A stretch of DNA of 64,000 bases from Metallyticus violacea (GCA_030762175.1 CM060841.1:12002501-12066500); one strand, 5' to 3'; counted from the first letter of the stretch, positions 29,601-37,172 are shown. A program made the numbers and translations. Notes: generated from the letters alone by a model not told the origin.

Positions 29601-32259
29601 ACTTCCACATTCAACCAACTATGCAACCAATGTATTGTAGCGATGGTTCTTCTATTAACTGTGTCCTATAAACACGTTTTTCCATTTTATCCCACGCTTA
29701 ACTCCTACCGGAGTATATATTTCGTTTGCGCTTTATGGAACCCATCGAGCAGCAGCGACGGCGTGTCGTATTGGCGTTACCACGCTCGCTGCATCTATGA
29801 CGTTATTAGAAGACAAAAAGCAAACAATTCAAATGACCGTGTCTGAAACTGCGATGGTTTTATTTTGTCCCCCTTCCTTCTTTTGTTATTGAACATTGTT
29901 GTTTGGGTATTGCATGTTGGATACGAGGGTTACTGTACATAGGATTATATTTACTATTAGTAAACTAGATCAAATGCATAATTATCAGGTTCATAACCAC
30001 TCAACTAAGTGAAACCTAAACGGCCTCAATGGTCTCTAGTTGTAGCGTTTGCGACGGGTAATACGGAGGATCTGGGTTCGAATCCCGGTCAGATCAAGCT
30101 GTCTGGGGAGGGGTTTTTTTCGGAGTTTTTTTCCTTACCCTGAGAAGATGAATATCAGATATTTTTAAGGCCCCAAGGACTCCGGGCTCATAAGCGCCAT
30201 CATCAATTTTATTTCCTTCATTCCTACAGACTGTCGGTCCTGGTAGTCTAATGGTAATAACCATACTTGCATCGTAGACCCAAGGTCCTTGGTTCAATCC
30301 CGGCCAGGGTTGATGGATTTTTATGGCGTAAAAATCCTAAGTATGGCTCCCTTCGGAAGGAAAGTAAAGTCGTGGGTCCCATGTCGTACATTTACGGCAC
30401 GATAAAGAACCTCAAGCCTGAAAGAAGAGGCCTCTGAGCAAAATTTATTGGCCGTTCCACAACTTAAATTGGATAGGAGATGTTGAAGAGCGTCCGTAAA
30501 TAAATCAAATTAAAACTTCCTACAGACTTTACCTCTAATATCAGTCCACAATGTACGGACGTCGCTTGAAGAACAATGAAGTCAAAGCGACAATAAATAC
30601 GTTGTAGGGGGAGAAGGGAAGGACGAAACCAAGATTTCCATCTAAATTATATAATAAAAGTTTGCTGTGTCAGAGGCATAGTGTAGTTCAACAAGTTGCT
30701 AGTCTCAATAAAGCAAATGAAAGGTTGGCATTTAAATCCAAATTAAAGATACACCTATTAGAGAAATAACTTTATAGCATGTTTGGAATATTTTGTTTTT
30801 AAAATTTTGGGGAAGTTATTTAGAAAAATAAATATGTCATCGGAACAAAAATACTTATGAATATATACATACATGTTAGAGTATCGTGTTTTGTCCGGCT
30901 TATTTCAGTTAAAAATATTGTTTTGCAGGTTTATTGAAGCTTTGGTTGACAACGCTCAAGAGGAAACCTGATTTACGTCTTGTCTATCGTAAATTCCAAT
31001 TAAGGCTGATGCTGGGATTCAGGTGGGAGTTATGATGCTGCTAATGGCACTACTAATGACTAAGTATAACTCAAATTTCCTGTACATATTACTTAAAACA
31101 TTTTCTCAGACGCAAGCAATGAATCTGTACTTTTTATGATTAATCTTCAAAAAGTGAATCACAACTGTTCCCGTCCACCAATCATTTCAGTACATACAAA
31201 TGAAAAAGTTTCTAACCCCTTATGGAATGGAATTCTTACCTCGCTGTGTGCATCAGAGCAGCTGCTAATGGAAGGGCTGGCAAGCATCACGTCAGCTGGA
31301 CTGTGGTTTGCAGAATCTCTCTCTGTTCTGTGAGTCTCTGTGGCAGTTTCTATTGAGGAATTTCTTGAAACATTCTCTGCATTTGACAGAGGTTCCGCTG
31401 CAACCTCCCCGAGCTGCAATGCTGATAGCTTATCCTCTACTGCTGCTACGTTTTCTTCAACTTTTGCAAATTTCTTCGGCACTTCTTCTTCTTTAATGCT
31501 GTTACCATTGTCCTGTGTGCAGGATTCACTACTCGATTTCCTCGCCATTGTGTCAACTTCTTTTAATGATACCTCTATTTTTTCATTAACTGCTGATGTG
31601 GTTTCCATAAATTTTGCTTTTGTATCTGCAATGAAGTCGTTCAACACCTTATCTTCCACTAACACAGACTCTTGATCACTATTCTCAGTGTTTACACCAC
31701 TGTGAATTTGCTCTTCAGATAGGACTGTTTCTGTTAATACTTCCACCTCCTCTTCTACTACTACTACTGCTTTTACTTTTGCAGAATACACAGGTTTTAC
31801 TTCTTCAATAATGTCCTCCTCCATATATGTATTACTAGCTGTTACAAACACACTTTCTCGTGTGCTACAGTTCTCAGCGTCACTTGGTGTGTCTGAAGTG
31901 AACTCGTCTACCTTATCAATCTTATCAGCTGCACTTTTAAGTGGAACTGATATTGTGTCTTCTGTTGACGGTTTTTCAGGTAGCACCAGAAGTTCTCCAC
32001 AGTTATCTGTTGATATCTGGACAGCACTACTATTATCTAATTCAATCTCTGTTTTGGCATCACACATTGATTGAATGTTGTTGGACAGCACAGGCTCAGG
32101 ATTTTGCTCAAGAGCTTTGCTAGTCAAATGTTTCGGTGTCCCTCCTGGGTCACTTCGCAAAGCTGCACTGCGTTTTCTGCGATACCACAACAGACTGAGA
32201 AGAAATGCCAAAGCTGGCAGTGACCAAACAAGAACTTGACGAGACTGGACTGGCGCCAT
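5594..32259 (-). CDS. Akap1: AKAP1-type mitochondrial A-kinase anchor protein, six coding exons
   Basis: AKAP1 proteins sit on the mitochondrial outer membrane, tether protein kinase A and bind mRNA. Joining 32259-31240, 26446-26194, 19780-19463, 17774-17559, 7708-7569 and 5662-5594 on the minus strand gives 2016 nt, or 671 aa plus stop. Every intron is GT..AG and the phases agree (0,1,1,1,0). Seen in the product: a hydrophobic segment near residues 9-26 followed by YRRKR, a long acidic Ser/Thr-rich linker (about 40-370), a KH domain (about 375-445, GRHG loop at 390-393), and a Tudor domain (about 480-600, FVDYGGY at 562-568) with its C-terminal extension. Domain order and the terminal block ([15 protein letters not shown]) match AKAP1. 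Introns are 4.8, 6.4, 1.7, 9.9 and 1.9 kb and full of transposon debris. An unseen exon between coding exons 1 and 2 (both phase 0) cannot be excluded. The PKA-binding helix is not obvious by eye. Confidence 0.9.
5663..7568 (-). other. AKAP1 last intron
   Basis: 1.9 kb, AT-rich. Positions 5950-6060 are repeated in direct, diverged form at 11821-11930 (shared 'gaagctgt.gacaatggag'). No coding sequence or recognisable transposon otherwise. Confidence 0.6.
7569..7708 (-). CDS. Akap1: AKAP1 exon: extended Tudor C-terminal part
   Basis: 140 nt, phase 1 in and phase 0 out. I chose the acceptor TTGTTATAG (AG at 7709-7710) because it restores the frame with the previous exon and gives [13 protein letters not shown], which fits the family. 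An upstream AG (ATTACAG) would put the wrong phase at the junction. The exon continues with [18 protein letters not shown] and [13 protein letters not shown]. The donor is GTAGGT. Confidence 0.87.
7918..7998. repeat. Short inverted repeat (32-bp arms, 17-bp loop)
   Basis: Arms 7918-7949 and 7967-7998 are complementary with a few mismatches. The hairpin sits directly before the Penelope-like module of 8.0-8.2 kb and may be part of that mosaic. Confidence 0.6.
8016..9950 (+). mobile_element. Penelope-like retroelement, internally deleted and frameshifted
   Basis: A terminal module (8016-8220, shared with 21.0-21.5 kb) is followed by pieces of a Penelope-like polyprotein. The N-terminal part has [12 protein letters not shown] (8.44 kb). 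The RT fingers carry [17 protein letters not shown]. Motif A is [17 protein letters not shown], the next motif [19 protein letters not shown], and motif [10 protein letters not shown] (8.99 kb). Thumb and linker follow to TFLDIDI, then [13 protein letters not shown] (9.54 kb). Near 9.75-9.94 kb faint GIY-YIG endonuclease remnants ([21 protein letters not shown]) remain. RT catalytic Asp residues persist, but stops (8.86 kb), frameshifts and an N-terminal deletion make it non-functional. Confidence 0.78.
10118..10475 (+). repeat. Tandem duplication, about 180-200 bp unit
   Basis: The segment beginning 'gtaacttctgcagtgtt' at 10118 recurs near 10295. The second copy carries about 22 extra bases, and both run through 'gtgttccacattgtcttaca' (10130, 10328) to 'gtcatgtctcct.aagagag'. 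It follows directly after the Penelope-like copy. Confidence 0.75.
10994..11139. repeat. Imperfect hairpin, arms about 60-70 bp
   Basis: 10994-11063 pairs with 11082-11139 (cores 'ttggattaattct...gatcttgaagtttataacc' and the diverged complement), with an 18-bp loop. It may be a decayed MITE or fold-back element; no target duplication was recognised. Confidence 0.55.
12150..14130 (+). pseudogene. Decayed non-LTR retrotransposon with RNase H start (jockey/I-like)
   Basis: Many stops, but domain order is readable: RT entry ([16 protein letters not shown], 12.5 kb), FLDLKSA(C)D (12.68 kb), the YADD region decayed to [13 protein letters not shown] (12.95 kb), then a long C-terminal part. The last piece, 13.74-13.95 kb, ends in [12 protein letters not shown], which looks like the first catalytic strand of RNase H. 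The RNase H points to the I/R1/jockey side of the LINEs. Boundaries are approximate. Confidence 0.6.
14131..14589. other. Unassigned AT-rich intron DNA between LINE and mariner
   Basis: May include the LINE tail (poly-purine region with a G run at 14220-14227) and the missing mariner 3' end. No coding signal. Confidence 0.4.
14590..15569 (-). pseudogene. Decayed mariner transposase
   Basis: Minus-strand HTH half ([23 protein letters not shown], 15.4-15.1 kb) and catalytic half ([37 protein letters not shown], then LACNDY where LAPSDY is expected). The 5' end keeps a probable terminal repeat, TATGAGGGGTGTTCTAAAAG (from 15569). The other end is missing. It lacks the first catalytic Asp region and has shifts. 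Confidence 0.72.
15570..17558 (-). other. AKAP1 intron DNA around the Penelope fragment
   Basis: AT-rich with no other recognisable element. A CT-rich (tcttcttcc) tract lies at 15930-15965. Open frames at 16.8-17.2 kb are compositionally random. Confidence 0.5.
16019..16450 (+). pseudogene. Penelope-like GIY-YIG fragment
   Basis: The translation has [20 protein letters not shown] and, after a frameshift, SAVAAHF, the GIY-YIG signature seen at 1.27 kb but from a different, older copy. It is followed at 16409-16440 by 'aagtaagtgaagtataag', which resembles the terminal module at 8.16 and 21.36 kb. The RT is absent. Confidence 0.6.
17559..17774 (-). CDS. Akap1: AKAP1 exon encoding the Tudor core
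   Basis: 216 nt, 71 whole codons with split codons at both ends. The acceptor is TTTGTTGCAG and the donor GTAGGT. The Tudor strands are visible: GGWYRAQAV, then [17 protein letters not shown], then [26 protein letters not shown]. The W, Y, F.DYG and LPFQA positions are the conserved Tudor landmarks. In AKAP1 this surface is involved in protein contacts; methyl-arginine binding is plausible but cannot be judged here. Confidence 0.9.
18467..18497 (+). repeat. (CAT)n(CGT)n compound microsatellite
   Basis: 'catcatcatcatcat' passing directly into 'cgtcgtcgtcgtcgt', suggesting a T-to-C variant unit that has itself expanded. Confidence 0.9.
18880..19400 (+). pseudogene. Old mariner remnant
   Basis: The plus-strand conceptual translation shows [17 protein letters not shown] near 18.94 kb and [11 protein letters not shown] near 19.15 kb, the mariner 'FWD..G' and 'PPYSPDLAP' blocks. 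It ends near 'gaatgtttcaaacaccctaatat', which could be a terminal repeat. Heavily mutated. Confidence 0.5.
19463..19780 (-). CDS. Akap1: AKAP1 exon: KH C-terminal helix and start of Tudor region
   Basis: 318 nt, entering and leaving in phase 1. The acceptor is TTGCTTTTGCAG and the donor GTAAGC. The first residues ([17 protein letters not shown]) are the last KH helix, a common ending in KH domains. The middle ([20 protein letters not shown], then [16 protein letters not shown]) matches the segment leading into AKAP1-type extended Tudor domains. The tail is Pro-rich (APPLPVPPA). Confidence 0.88.
19781..20199 (-). other. AKAP1 intron, start of the 6.4-kb intron
   Basis: Nothing recognised except a T/C-rich tract at 20005-20045. 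Confidence 0.4.
20200..20900 (-). pseudogene. Decayed DDE transposase relic
   Basis: On the minus strand near 20.7 kb the peptide [17 protein letters not shown] is the first catalytic Asp block (SDEA.FHLNGHV) of the insect HTH-DDE family also seen at 2.8 and 46.7 kb. Flanking frames are broken. A nearly parallel copy lies at 46.9-47.2 kb. Confidence 0.5.
21002..21400. repeat. Inverted repeat, 180-bp arms, Penelope-like terminal module
   Basis: Arms 21002-21181 and 21219-21400 are about 95% complementary, around a 36-bp loop. The right arm continues to about 21480 in sequence that recurs, inverted, at 8016-8096, while the arm itself recurs at 8100-8220. The module is therefore the end of a dispersed element, probably the terminal repeat of the 8.2-kb Penelope-like family. 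Confidence 0.72.
21481..22439 (-). other. Unassigned intron DNA
   Basis: AT-rich with no coding signal. One 62-codon frame at 22.16 kb looks random. Confidence 0.4.
22440..24420 (-). pseudogene. Decayed Penelope-like retroelement
   Basis: Read from high to low coordinates: N-terminal pieces (23.8-24.1 kb), [14 protein letters not shown] (23.58 kb, the 'I.PADKG' block of Penelope RTs), [14 protein letters not shown], an RT block with [16 protein letters not shown] (22.95 kb, matching [14 protein letters not shown]), and [18 protein letters not shown] (22.55 kb), homologous to [17 protein letters not shown] in the 8.2-kb copy. Multiple stops. No GIY-YIG end was recognised. A (TC)n run at 23338-23358 interrupts it. 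Confidence 0.68.
23338..23358 (+). repeat. (TC)n microsatellite
   Basis: About ten 'tc' units inside the minus-strand Penelope relic. Confidence 0.9.
24421..25129 (-). other. Unassigned AT-rich intron DNA
   Basis: A fragment near 24890-24920 ('cactcttaaagcttcacttact') resembles the inverted terminal module of 21.0 kb and lies on the 5' side of the minus-strand Penelope copy. It may be the remnant of that copy's terminal repeat. Confidence 0.4.
25130..25930 (-). pseudogene. Decayed DDE transposase relic
   Basis: The HTH region ([22 protein letters not shown], 25.8 kb) resembles the 'R.AV..L..KF.ETGSV.DKK' start of HTH-DDE insect transposases. It is followed by [20 protein letters not shown], a DEDLGLRPYK-like stretch, and scraps of the catalytic C-terminus to 25.25 kb. 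Numerous stops. Confidence 0.5.
26194..26446 (-). CDS. Akap1: AKAP1 exon carrying most of the KH domain
   Basis: 84 codons plus one base. The acceptor is TTCTGTTGTAG and the donor GTAATT. After a Gly/Ser-rich lead comes the KH core: hydrophobic first strand (IYEFVMP), helix LVGRLIG, GRHG loop, helix [13 protein letters not shown], then IVKRHP and ALKICAIEG. The GxxG loop that binds single-stranded RNA is intact. The final G is completed by the next exon, which holds the last KH helix. This exon is strongly constrained, unlike the surrounding intron. Confidence 0.9.
26447..28249 (-). other. AKAP1 intron, no gene
   Basis: AT-rich. A T run at 26878-26894 is the only notable simple repeat. No transposon recognised. 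Confidence 0.5.
28250..28350 (+). pseudogene. LINE reverse-transcriptase scrap
   Basis: [16 protein letters not shown] at 28.25 kb is the conserved 'VPQGS.LGPLLF..Y' RT motif of jockey/R1-like elements. Only about 100 bp remain. The C-terminal scrap at 29.1 kb may come from the same insertion. Confidence 0.65.
28600..28800 (-). mobile_element. tRNA-derived SINE, family C, diverged copy
   Basis: The complement reads from a tRNA-like head ('tggtctagtggtaga') to 'gagaaggtgaatg...taaggtgccaaggactcc' and 'cattcattcctaca', paralleling the plus-strand copy at 30024-30231. The box B region is eroded. Confidence 0.55.
28796..29075 (+). repeat. Tandem array, 83-86 bp unit, about 3.3 copies
   Basis: The landmark 'ga(a/t)acatgcattct' occurs at 28801, 28887, 28970 and 29056. 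Each full unit also has 'attgttataggtaagtgcct' and 'gctcaccac.gag'. Copies are roughly 90% alike, so the array is fairly young. Each unit carries a plus-strand GGTAAGT, a perfect splice-donor consensus, although AKAP1 is transcribed from the other strand. Confidence 0.85.
29080..29340 (+). pseudogene. LINE RT C-terminal scrap (jockey-like)
   Basis: Diverged parallel of the 48.9-49.2 kb LINE: pieces resembling YYN...[15 protein letters not shown] (YAHFHSLMTHGIMLWG in the better copy) and [10 protein letters not shown]. No intact frame. Confidence 0.5.
29341..30023. other. Unassigned intron DNA with mildly raised CpG content
   Basis: 29380-29410 and 29700-29860 are richer in CpG than the neighbourhood. 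No gene or element recognised. Confidence 0.4.
30024..30231 (+). mobile_element. tRNA-derived SINE, family C
   Basis: The tRNA-like head has box A ('tggtctctagttgtagc') and box B ('ggttcgaatcccg', 30077), then 'ccctgagaagatgaatatc', 'ccaaggactccgggctcata' and the tail 'ccttcattcctacagac'. A family B SINE follows head-to-tail within a few bases. It is not a functional tRNA: the acceptor stem is unpaired and the body continues 130 bp. Confidence 0.7.
30232..30512 (+). mobile_element. tRNA-derived SINE, family B
   Basis: The head has box A ('tggtagtctaatggtaa') and box B ('ggttcaatcccgg', 30292), then the family body 'gatggatttttatggcgtaa', 'cccttcggaaggaaag', 'gataaagaacctcaagcctg' and the tail 'gtccgtaaataaatcaaat'. 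Related copies lie at 38.47, 42.78 and 61.34 kb. Confidence 0.8.
30513..31239 (-). other. AKAP1 intron next to the first coding exon
   Basis: No gene or element recognised. Confidence 0.4.
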
Positions 32260-32303
32260 CACCACGCTCCACTGTTAATATCCGTGAGATAAAAATCTTG
32301 AAC
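31240..32303 (-). CDS. Akap1: AKAP1 exon with start codon: membrane anchor and acidic linker
   Basis: This exon has a 44-nt 5'UTR piece (32303-32260) and 340 codons. The acceptor is a pyrimidine-rich tract ending in CAG (32304-32306), so transcription begins further upstream. I place the start at the ATG of 32259-32257 (context GTGATGG). The frame opens two GTG codons earlier, but those are not expected eukaryotic starts. Residues 9-26 are hydrophobic ([18 protein letters not shown]) and followed by RRKR, the signal-anchor pattern of outer-membrane AKAP1. The rest is acidic and rich in Ser, Thr, Glu and Val, with short EEE/EEV runs and no recognisable fold, and probably carries the kinase-anchoring helix. 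The donor after SDAHSE is GTAAGA, phase 0. Confidence 0.88.
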
Positions 32304-32525
32304 CTGGAAAAAAGCCAGAATAATTATTATAAAAATGTTGAATTACTTCAAGAATAAAGTAATAACATGGAATAAAGATTAATATACGATTTCCTATAAA
32401 CATCTCTCCAAGCTGTTTCTGTTGAGCGTTTACCAAGCATAATCGAATATTAAAATAAAGAAATCGTTTATCTTCTGAACCATCAAATAAAGCAGGGCAG
32501 AGTTTTTTGGTGCGGTTAAGTTCTA

Positions 32526-33479
32526 CAGAGGGTGCCAAAGTGTATACACACTTCAAGCAAAGGAAAAACTGTGTTGACATAACAAAACTGAATTCACAAC
32601 AACAGAAAATAATGAGCACTAATCATCTTAGACTTTTACACTTACAACAGTTGCTCAAAATGCCCTCCTCCTATGGGCGTCGATTAAGGCGCGGACTCGT
32701 GAGCGGCAGTCTGGGGTTCGAATCCCGCCAGGACCGTCCTCCCTGACTTAGGATTTTTCCAGGTATTCCTCAGTCCTCATAAATGGCAAATGCCGGGGAA
32801 GTACCCTAAACTTAGGCCTGGAACGTTTCCTTCCTTAAAAATATCCCTTCCCAATATATCATTTCATTTCATGTATCACCAGTGTTCACCGCCTGTGGTG
32901 ACTTAGTAGTAAAAAGGGCGTTAAACACTATGCAAAAAAAAAAAAAAAAAAAAAATCGGCGTCGATACACTTCTGAATACGTTGAACTACTGATTGCGAA
33001 AGTGTCCTCAGCGATTGCAGTACATGCCGTTTCAATTTCTTCCCGAAGTGCTGCCAGTGTAGCTGGTTTTCTACGGTATACAACATCCTTAAGAGTTCCC
33101 CATAGGTAGAAGTACAATGGAGTTAGATCTGGAGAACGCGGTGGAAACCTCTTCGTCCTATTGCCTTAGACTTCAACAACATTCTCGGTTTTCCAATACC
33201 ACTTCAAAATTGCTTTCAGCTGTTCAAAAATAATTTTGGCTCCATTTTGTTGTAGCAACGCTAACATAACGTAATGTGAGTCACATCTGTTACAGAACAT
33301 CATACGATAATCTTGGCTTCATTTGTTCATTGTTGATTTATCTGTCACGTAGCAACGCTATCATAATGTATGTGAGTCACGTCTGTTTACAGAACATCAT
33401 GTTGTTTTCCCGTCCAACTTTGAAATATATTAAATAGACATCTACTATGTAACTGTGTATACATTTTTGGCACCCTCGG
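32526..33479 (-). mobile_element. Non-autonomous Tc1/mariner-like element, TA-flanked, with SINE insertion
   Basis: Ends CAGAGGGTGCC and GGCACCCTCGG form terminal inverted repeats bordered by TA (32524-32525, 33480-33481). Inside, on the minus strand, is the transposase C-terminus (YLWGTLKDVVYRRKPATL, 33.1 kb) and a scrap of the N-terminal UTR, with the catalytic core deleted. A family A SINE is inserted at 32685-32957. The element lies about 220 bp outside the AKAP1 splice acceptor. A longer relative lies at 63.2 kb. Confidence 0.82.
32676..32966 (+). mobile_element. tRNA-derived SINE, family A, with target duplication
   Basis: Flanked by the 9-bp duplication GGCGTCGAT (32676-32684 and 32958-32966). 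It begins inside the tRNA-like head ('taaggcgcggactcgtgagc'), box B is 'ggttcgaatcccg' (32714), the body has 'cataaatggcaaatgccggg' and 'cctaaacttaggcctggaac', and it ends in a 24-base A run. The head is slightly 5'-truncated. It splits the TA-flanked DNA element. Confidence 0.85.
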
Positions 33480-33601
33480 TATTTACACCGAAATATTTTC
33501 ATTGCACATTTCATCTGGAATGATAAAAGAAAGAAAAAGAATGAACTTCACAAAATATTTACACCAGCAGATTAAATACAAAAATAAAACTTTGGAAATC
33601 T

Positions 33602-33886
33602 ACGGGTGGCCGAGGTCGTTTAGGCGCGGACTCGTGAGCGGGAGGTCCTGGGTTCGAATCCCACAGGACAGTCCTCCTTGATGAGTTTTTTTTTCCCCCT
33701 TTTTTCCAAGTTTTCCTCAGTTCTCATAAATGGCAAATGTCGGGGAGATGCCCTAAACTTAGGCTTGGAACGTTTTCCTCCTTAAAAAAATCCTTTCCCC
33801 ATATATCATTTCATGTATCATAAGTGTCCACCGCTTGTGGTGCCCCTGTAGTAAAAACAGACGTTAAACAGCATTATAAAAAACAC
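33602..33886 (+). mobile_element. tRNA-derived SINE, family A, near full length
   Basis: The head 'gggtggccgaggtcgttta' resembles a Ser/Leu tRNA box A (TGGCCGAG...GG), box B is 'gggttcgaatccc' (33650), and the body and tail are typical of the family ('accgcttgtggtgcccctgt', 'acgttaaacagcatt'). Confidence 0.82.
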
Positions 33887-36800
33887 TACTACTAATAACT
33901 GAAAGTTCGTTTTTTATCAAAGACAAAAGGATAGCTATACAATTTCTGAAAGCATACAATCCAGAGTACAGTAAATGCCAATGCTAAACGTCATTAATAG
34001 AGCTAAAAAAATATCTAAAAGGAACTGATTAGAGAAACGTTATAGATTTAGACAAAAGTACACCATCAACAAAAAAGGAAGCTGTTGGGGCTGGAGAGAT
34101 GGCTAGTGACGTTTTTGGGGGAAAGTAAAGCATTACGCATTGCACGCATAGCATTATCTATTCAAATACTTAAAGACTCGGTCCGTCTCTTTGCGTTAAC
34201 AAAAGCAGAATCTTAATACTGAACAATTGAACGTTATCAACACATTCCGCTGACTGGCCATCTATCAAGCTCCCAGCATACCTAGCTAGAATAGAAAATG
34301 CGTACCCAACTGCAGATAAGTTATGCAAATGGAAGAAGGGATAGAGAACAACCTGGGTAATACTGGAGGGCATGTGTAGCTGGGACAGACAATGTGTTCC
34401 TTAATTTTGATATAGATGAAGAGCAGAAGGTCTAATTTGATTACATAAATTGAGAAAAAATCGGAGAGTTGCACTAGTTTATGGAAGGAAATGTTCTAAT
34501 TGCTTTACTGGCGCTGTAGTGCATACATTATGAGGAAATGCTGTTCTTTCAGTCTGTACTTAGAATGCTCCATTTATTACTTATTAGATAGCTGATTAAC
34601 AAAACTCGTTTTCTTCTGTTCTGATAAAGTTTCATTCCTTGCATTTAGCACTCATAAACCTACACGTGTCATTCAAACATGGGACTCGTTTAATTACTTA
34701 ATGTTTTATAATTTACTGTTTTTACATGTTTAGTTAAACGTCTCGTTAACACTTCTCACGTGGACATATGTTAGTTCTTCAAATCCAAAAGACGACGTTT
34801 GCCACTTTCGGTATCCAACTAATTTAGCATCTACTGCCCCGTTAGCAGGAGCCTGTGCCGAGAAGTGAACTATCAAAATATTTGTAGGTTAAGTACCGCC
34901 AATCACAGCTTCTAAGAGTTTAAATCCCGACAAAATATGCCCTTTCACGTTATAAATAAATGTAAAGACATTTTATTACGCTGGCAATGCTACAATGCAC
35001 TTGTAAGGTGAAATGTGCAATTTTATAATTTCGTTGTGATACTTTACAAAAATGTATACCAGCCCATTTCTTTCATTACGTACTGTACACATTAGAGATA
35101 GCTCCCTTCTATCTAAATTTCGCCGCGCATTGTCACTTTTCGCTTATGCACAGCAACTTAGTATGGAAACAAAATAACACTTGCCCCCGTTCTCTGCTCT
35201 CCGACAGCCTCCAGCCCGAGCTGCAACACCAGTTTTTAAACTTGGTGCCTTTCCTCAAAACGGGTTTCCCAAACCGAGCAGAATGAACTCTTTTGCATCT
35301 CGTCGCAACTCTTGCGTAACTAAAAAGCACCAAGAGCAAGGTAACCGGCTCATTTTTGCTTCCTTCGTCCGCCGAAAGGAAGTGAAACGCCTTCCCGCTC
35401 GAAGGGACGAAAAACACGGTTGCTTTCTCATCCAATCCTAACCTAACTTCAATTTATGCACAACCTGCAAGAATTAAAAGCACGACTACTTTCCAAATCA
35501 CTAAACATTCTTTTTGTAGATTGAGCATCAAAGTCAAAAATGTACCAACATTCATTTTACTCTTTGACATTTTCAAATATCTTAAATCCTTAAATAACCT
35601 TTCGGATTTAAATGCCCAGAGAATATTCATAATCAATAATTATATTCCATAAATAAGAGATTTTTTTCAAATAGCACTGAAGAGATTCAAAAACAACCTG
35701 AAAGTCTGAAAGTGCACTTTTACCAAACTTTGTTTTAGCATGTTTTCCTCTTCAAAGAGATTTTGGTTTTTACCTTGAATATTAAATGATCAATCTTTCA
35801 CATTTCTCTATCAGATCTATTTGAATTTGTACGACCAGTTTTCAAATTCTACAATATTTATATCCGTTTTCGTAACAGCGAGTATGTACCAGATGATTAC
35901 CGCCTTCTCAATAATTTCCAACCTCCCCCCACCCTTATACTTTGTGTGAAGCTGAAACTCGTGCTTCAAATTATACTTATTTTAGAGATAAGATACTTTC
36001 ATACAAAACATATTTAACCTCCACATGCTATTGTTGTGGTGTTAACAGTTAAGCAATTTTTGTATGTTTGAGATATATTCCATAGGATCCTTTGAAACGT
36101 ATTGGGAGACTATTTGCATGGCTTGATGCTGTTGATATAAACATAAACAATGTGTTGTTTCTCAAGTGGATTGCAGAGGGCAGTGACAGTTTCATTTTCT
36201 AGCATTCACCGAGATGCTTAATGGAGATGAGAATTGTGAGTGGCAAGAAAAACCTACCGATATGTCGCTTTGTCCGTCGAAATGACATTTGGGATCGAAA
36301 GCGAGTGGCGTTGGTGGCAGGCAAGCTTTTCGGAAGATATCAACGTCGAATTTTGAGATGCGTATTTTAGGTCCAGTGTGTACAAAGTACTACAGTTACT
36401 CATTATTCCTTTCAGTGATAAATCAGTAGAGTAAATACGCATGGAAAGTTGTGGAAATATTCATTATTGCTTTTAATGCCTAGATTTCTGACTTTCATGG
36501 AATGTATAACATCTCTGTCGCAGTATTCCACAGCTTGCGCCACTGATAATCAAAACAGGGGCACTCCACCAAGACAGACATTGATGATTTGCCTTCACGT
36601 TTCTTACTGAATGTTCAGTCTTTATTGGCTCGAGTGCGTCCTTCTTTTAATGGTTCAAAACACAAATTATATATTTTCATTGAAACTTTCAACTCTTAAG
36701 TAGGCTTACTCTCCCCCTCCCCTCCTGTTCGTGTTGCTAGTCTTGAATTTGCAAGAGCTGAATCACTTGTAATTAACATATTTTAGAATGTTAGTGATAT

Positions 36801-36984
36801 TACTTATTTGCCTATATCGCTTCTCTTCTGAAGCGAACAAAATACTTTTCCTTCAAAATTCATGTTAAGCAGCTTTACATTCTTTTATTTTTCTATCATC
36901 TCACAAAGCTTCCAGTTTCTTTCTCTAAGATTTTTTCTGTGCTGTAAATTTCGGAAAGGGCAGTCAATAATTTTTGAACATCTA
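33887..36984. other. Unassigned DNA, 5' intron of AKAP1 or intergenic
   Basis: AT-rich except for the GC-rich island at 35100-35450. Frames at 34.1-34.5 kb and 36.3 kb have no recognisable product. Confidence 0.4.
35100..35450. other. GC-rich island, function unknown
   Basis: GC and CpG content is clearly above its surroundings. Both strands stay open for 86-100 codons, but neither frame starts with ATG and neither product looks like a known protein. It could be a promoter or untranslated exon closer to AKAP1 exon 32303-31240 than the 59-kb candidate, but I see no convincing minus-strand donor. Confidence 0.25.
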
Positions 36985-37172
36985 CGATGGTAGGCCCATA
37001 AGTTTCCGGCCTCGCGATAAGGATTGTCGCCTTCACAAAACCCTTATTTGTTAAGTAAATCATTGCAGTTGAAACTTCCGCTCCGCTATGTTCAGCTGTT
37101 TAGATATAGTTGCATAAAGAAGGCTATGTGTAGAAGATTGTGACATGTTCAAAATGGAATATTGAGCTGTTA
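36985..37172 (+). mobile_element. 5'-end fragment of mariner family 1
   Basis: Begins TA-CGATGGTAGGCCCATAAG and matches the first ~190 bp of the 53.9-kb mariner ('aagtttccggcctcgc', 'ataaagaaggct.tgtgtaga'), including the start of its coding region, then stops abruptly at 37172. Confidence 0.8.

Noticed and set aside
30070..30310. tRNA genes (box A/B with TTCGAATCC)
   Set aside because: They lack a paired acceptor stem and continue into SINE bodies shared with other copies.
31159..31239. Open frame continuing past the AKAP1 exon (VRIPFHKG...)
   Set aside because: It lies beyond a consensus donor (GAG|GTAAGA), and the KH exon joins in phase at that donor.
32260..32265. Two extra N-terminal codons of AKAP1
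   Set aside because: They are GTG codons; the first ATG of the frame is at 32259 in a good context.
35133..35441. Overlapping 86- and 100-codon frames
   Set aside because: Neither begins with ATG, and both are explained by the GC-rich island lacking stops.
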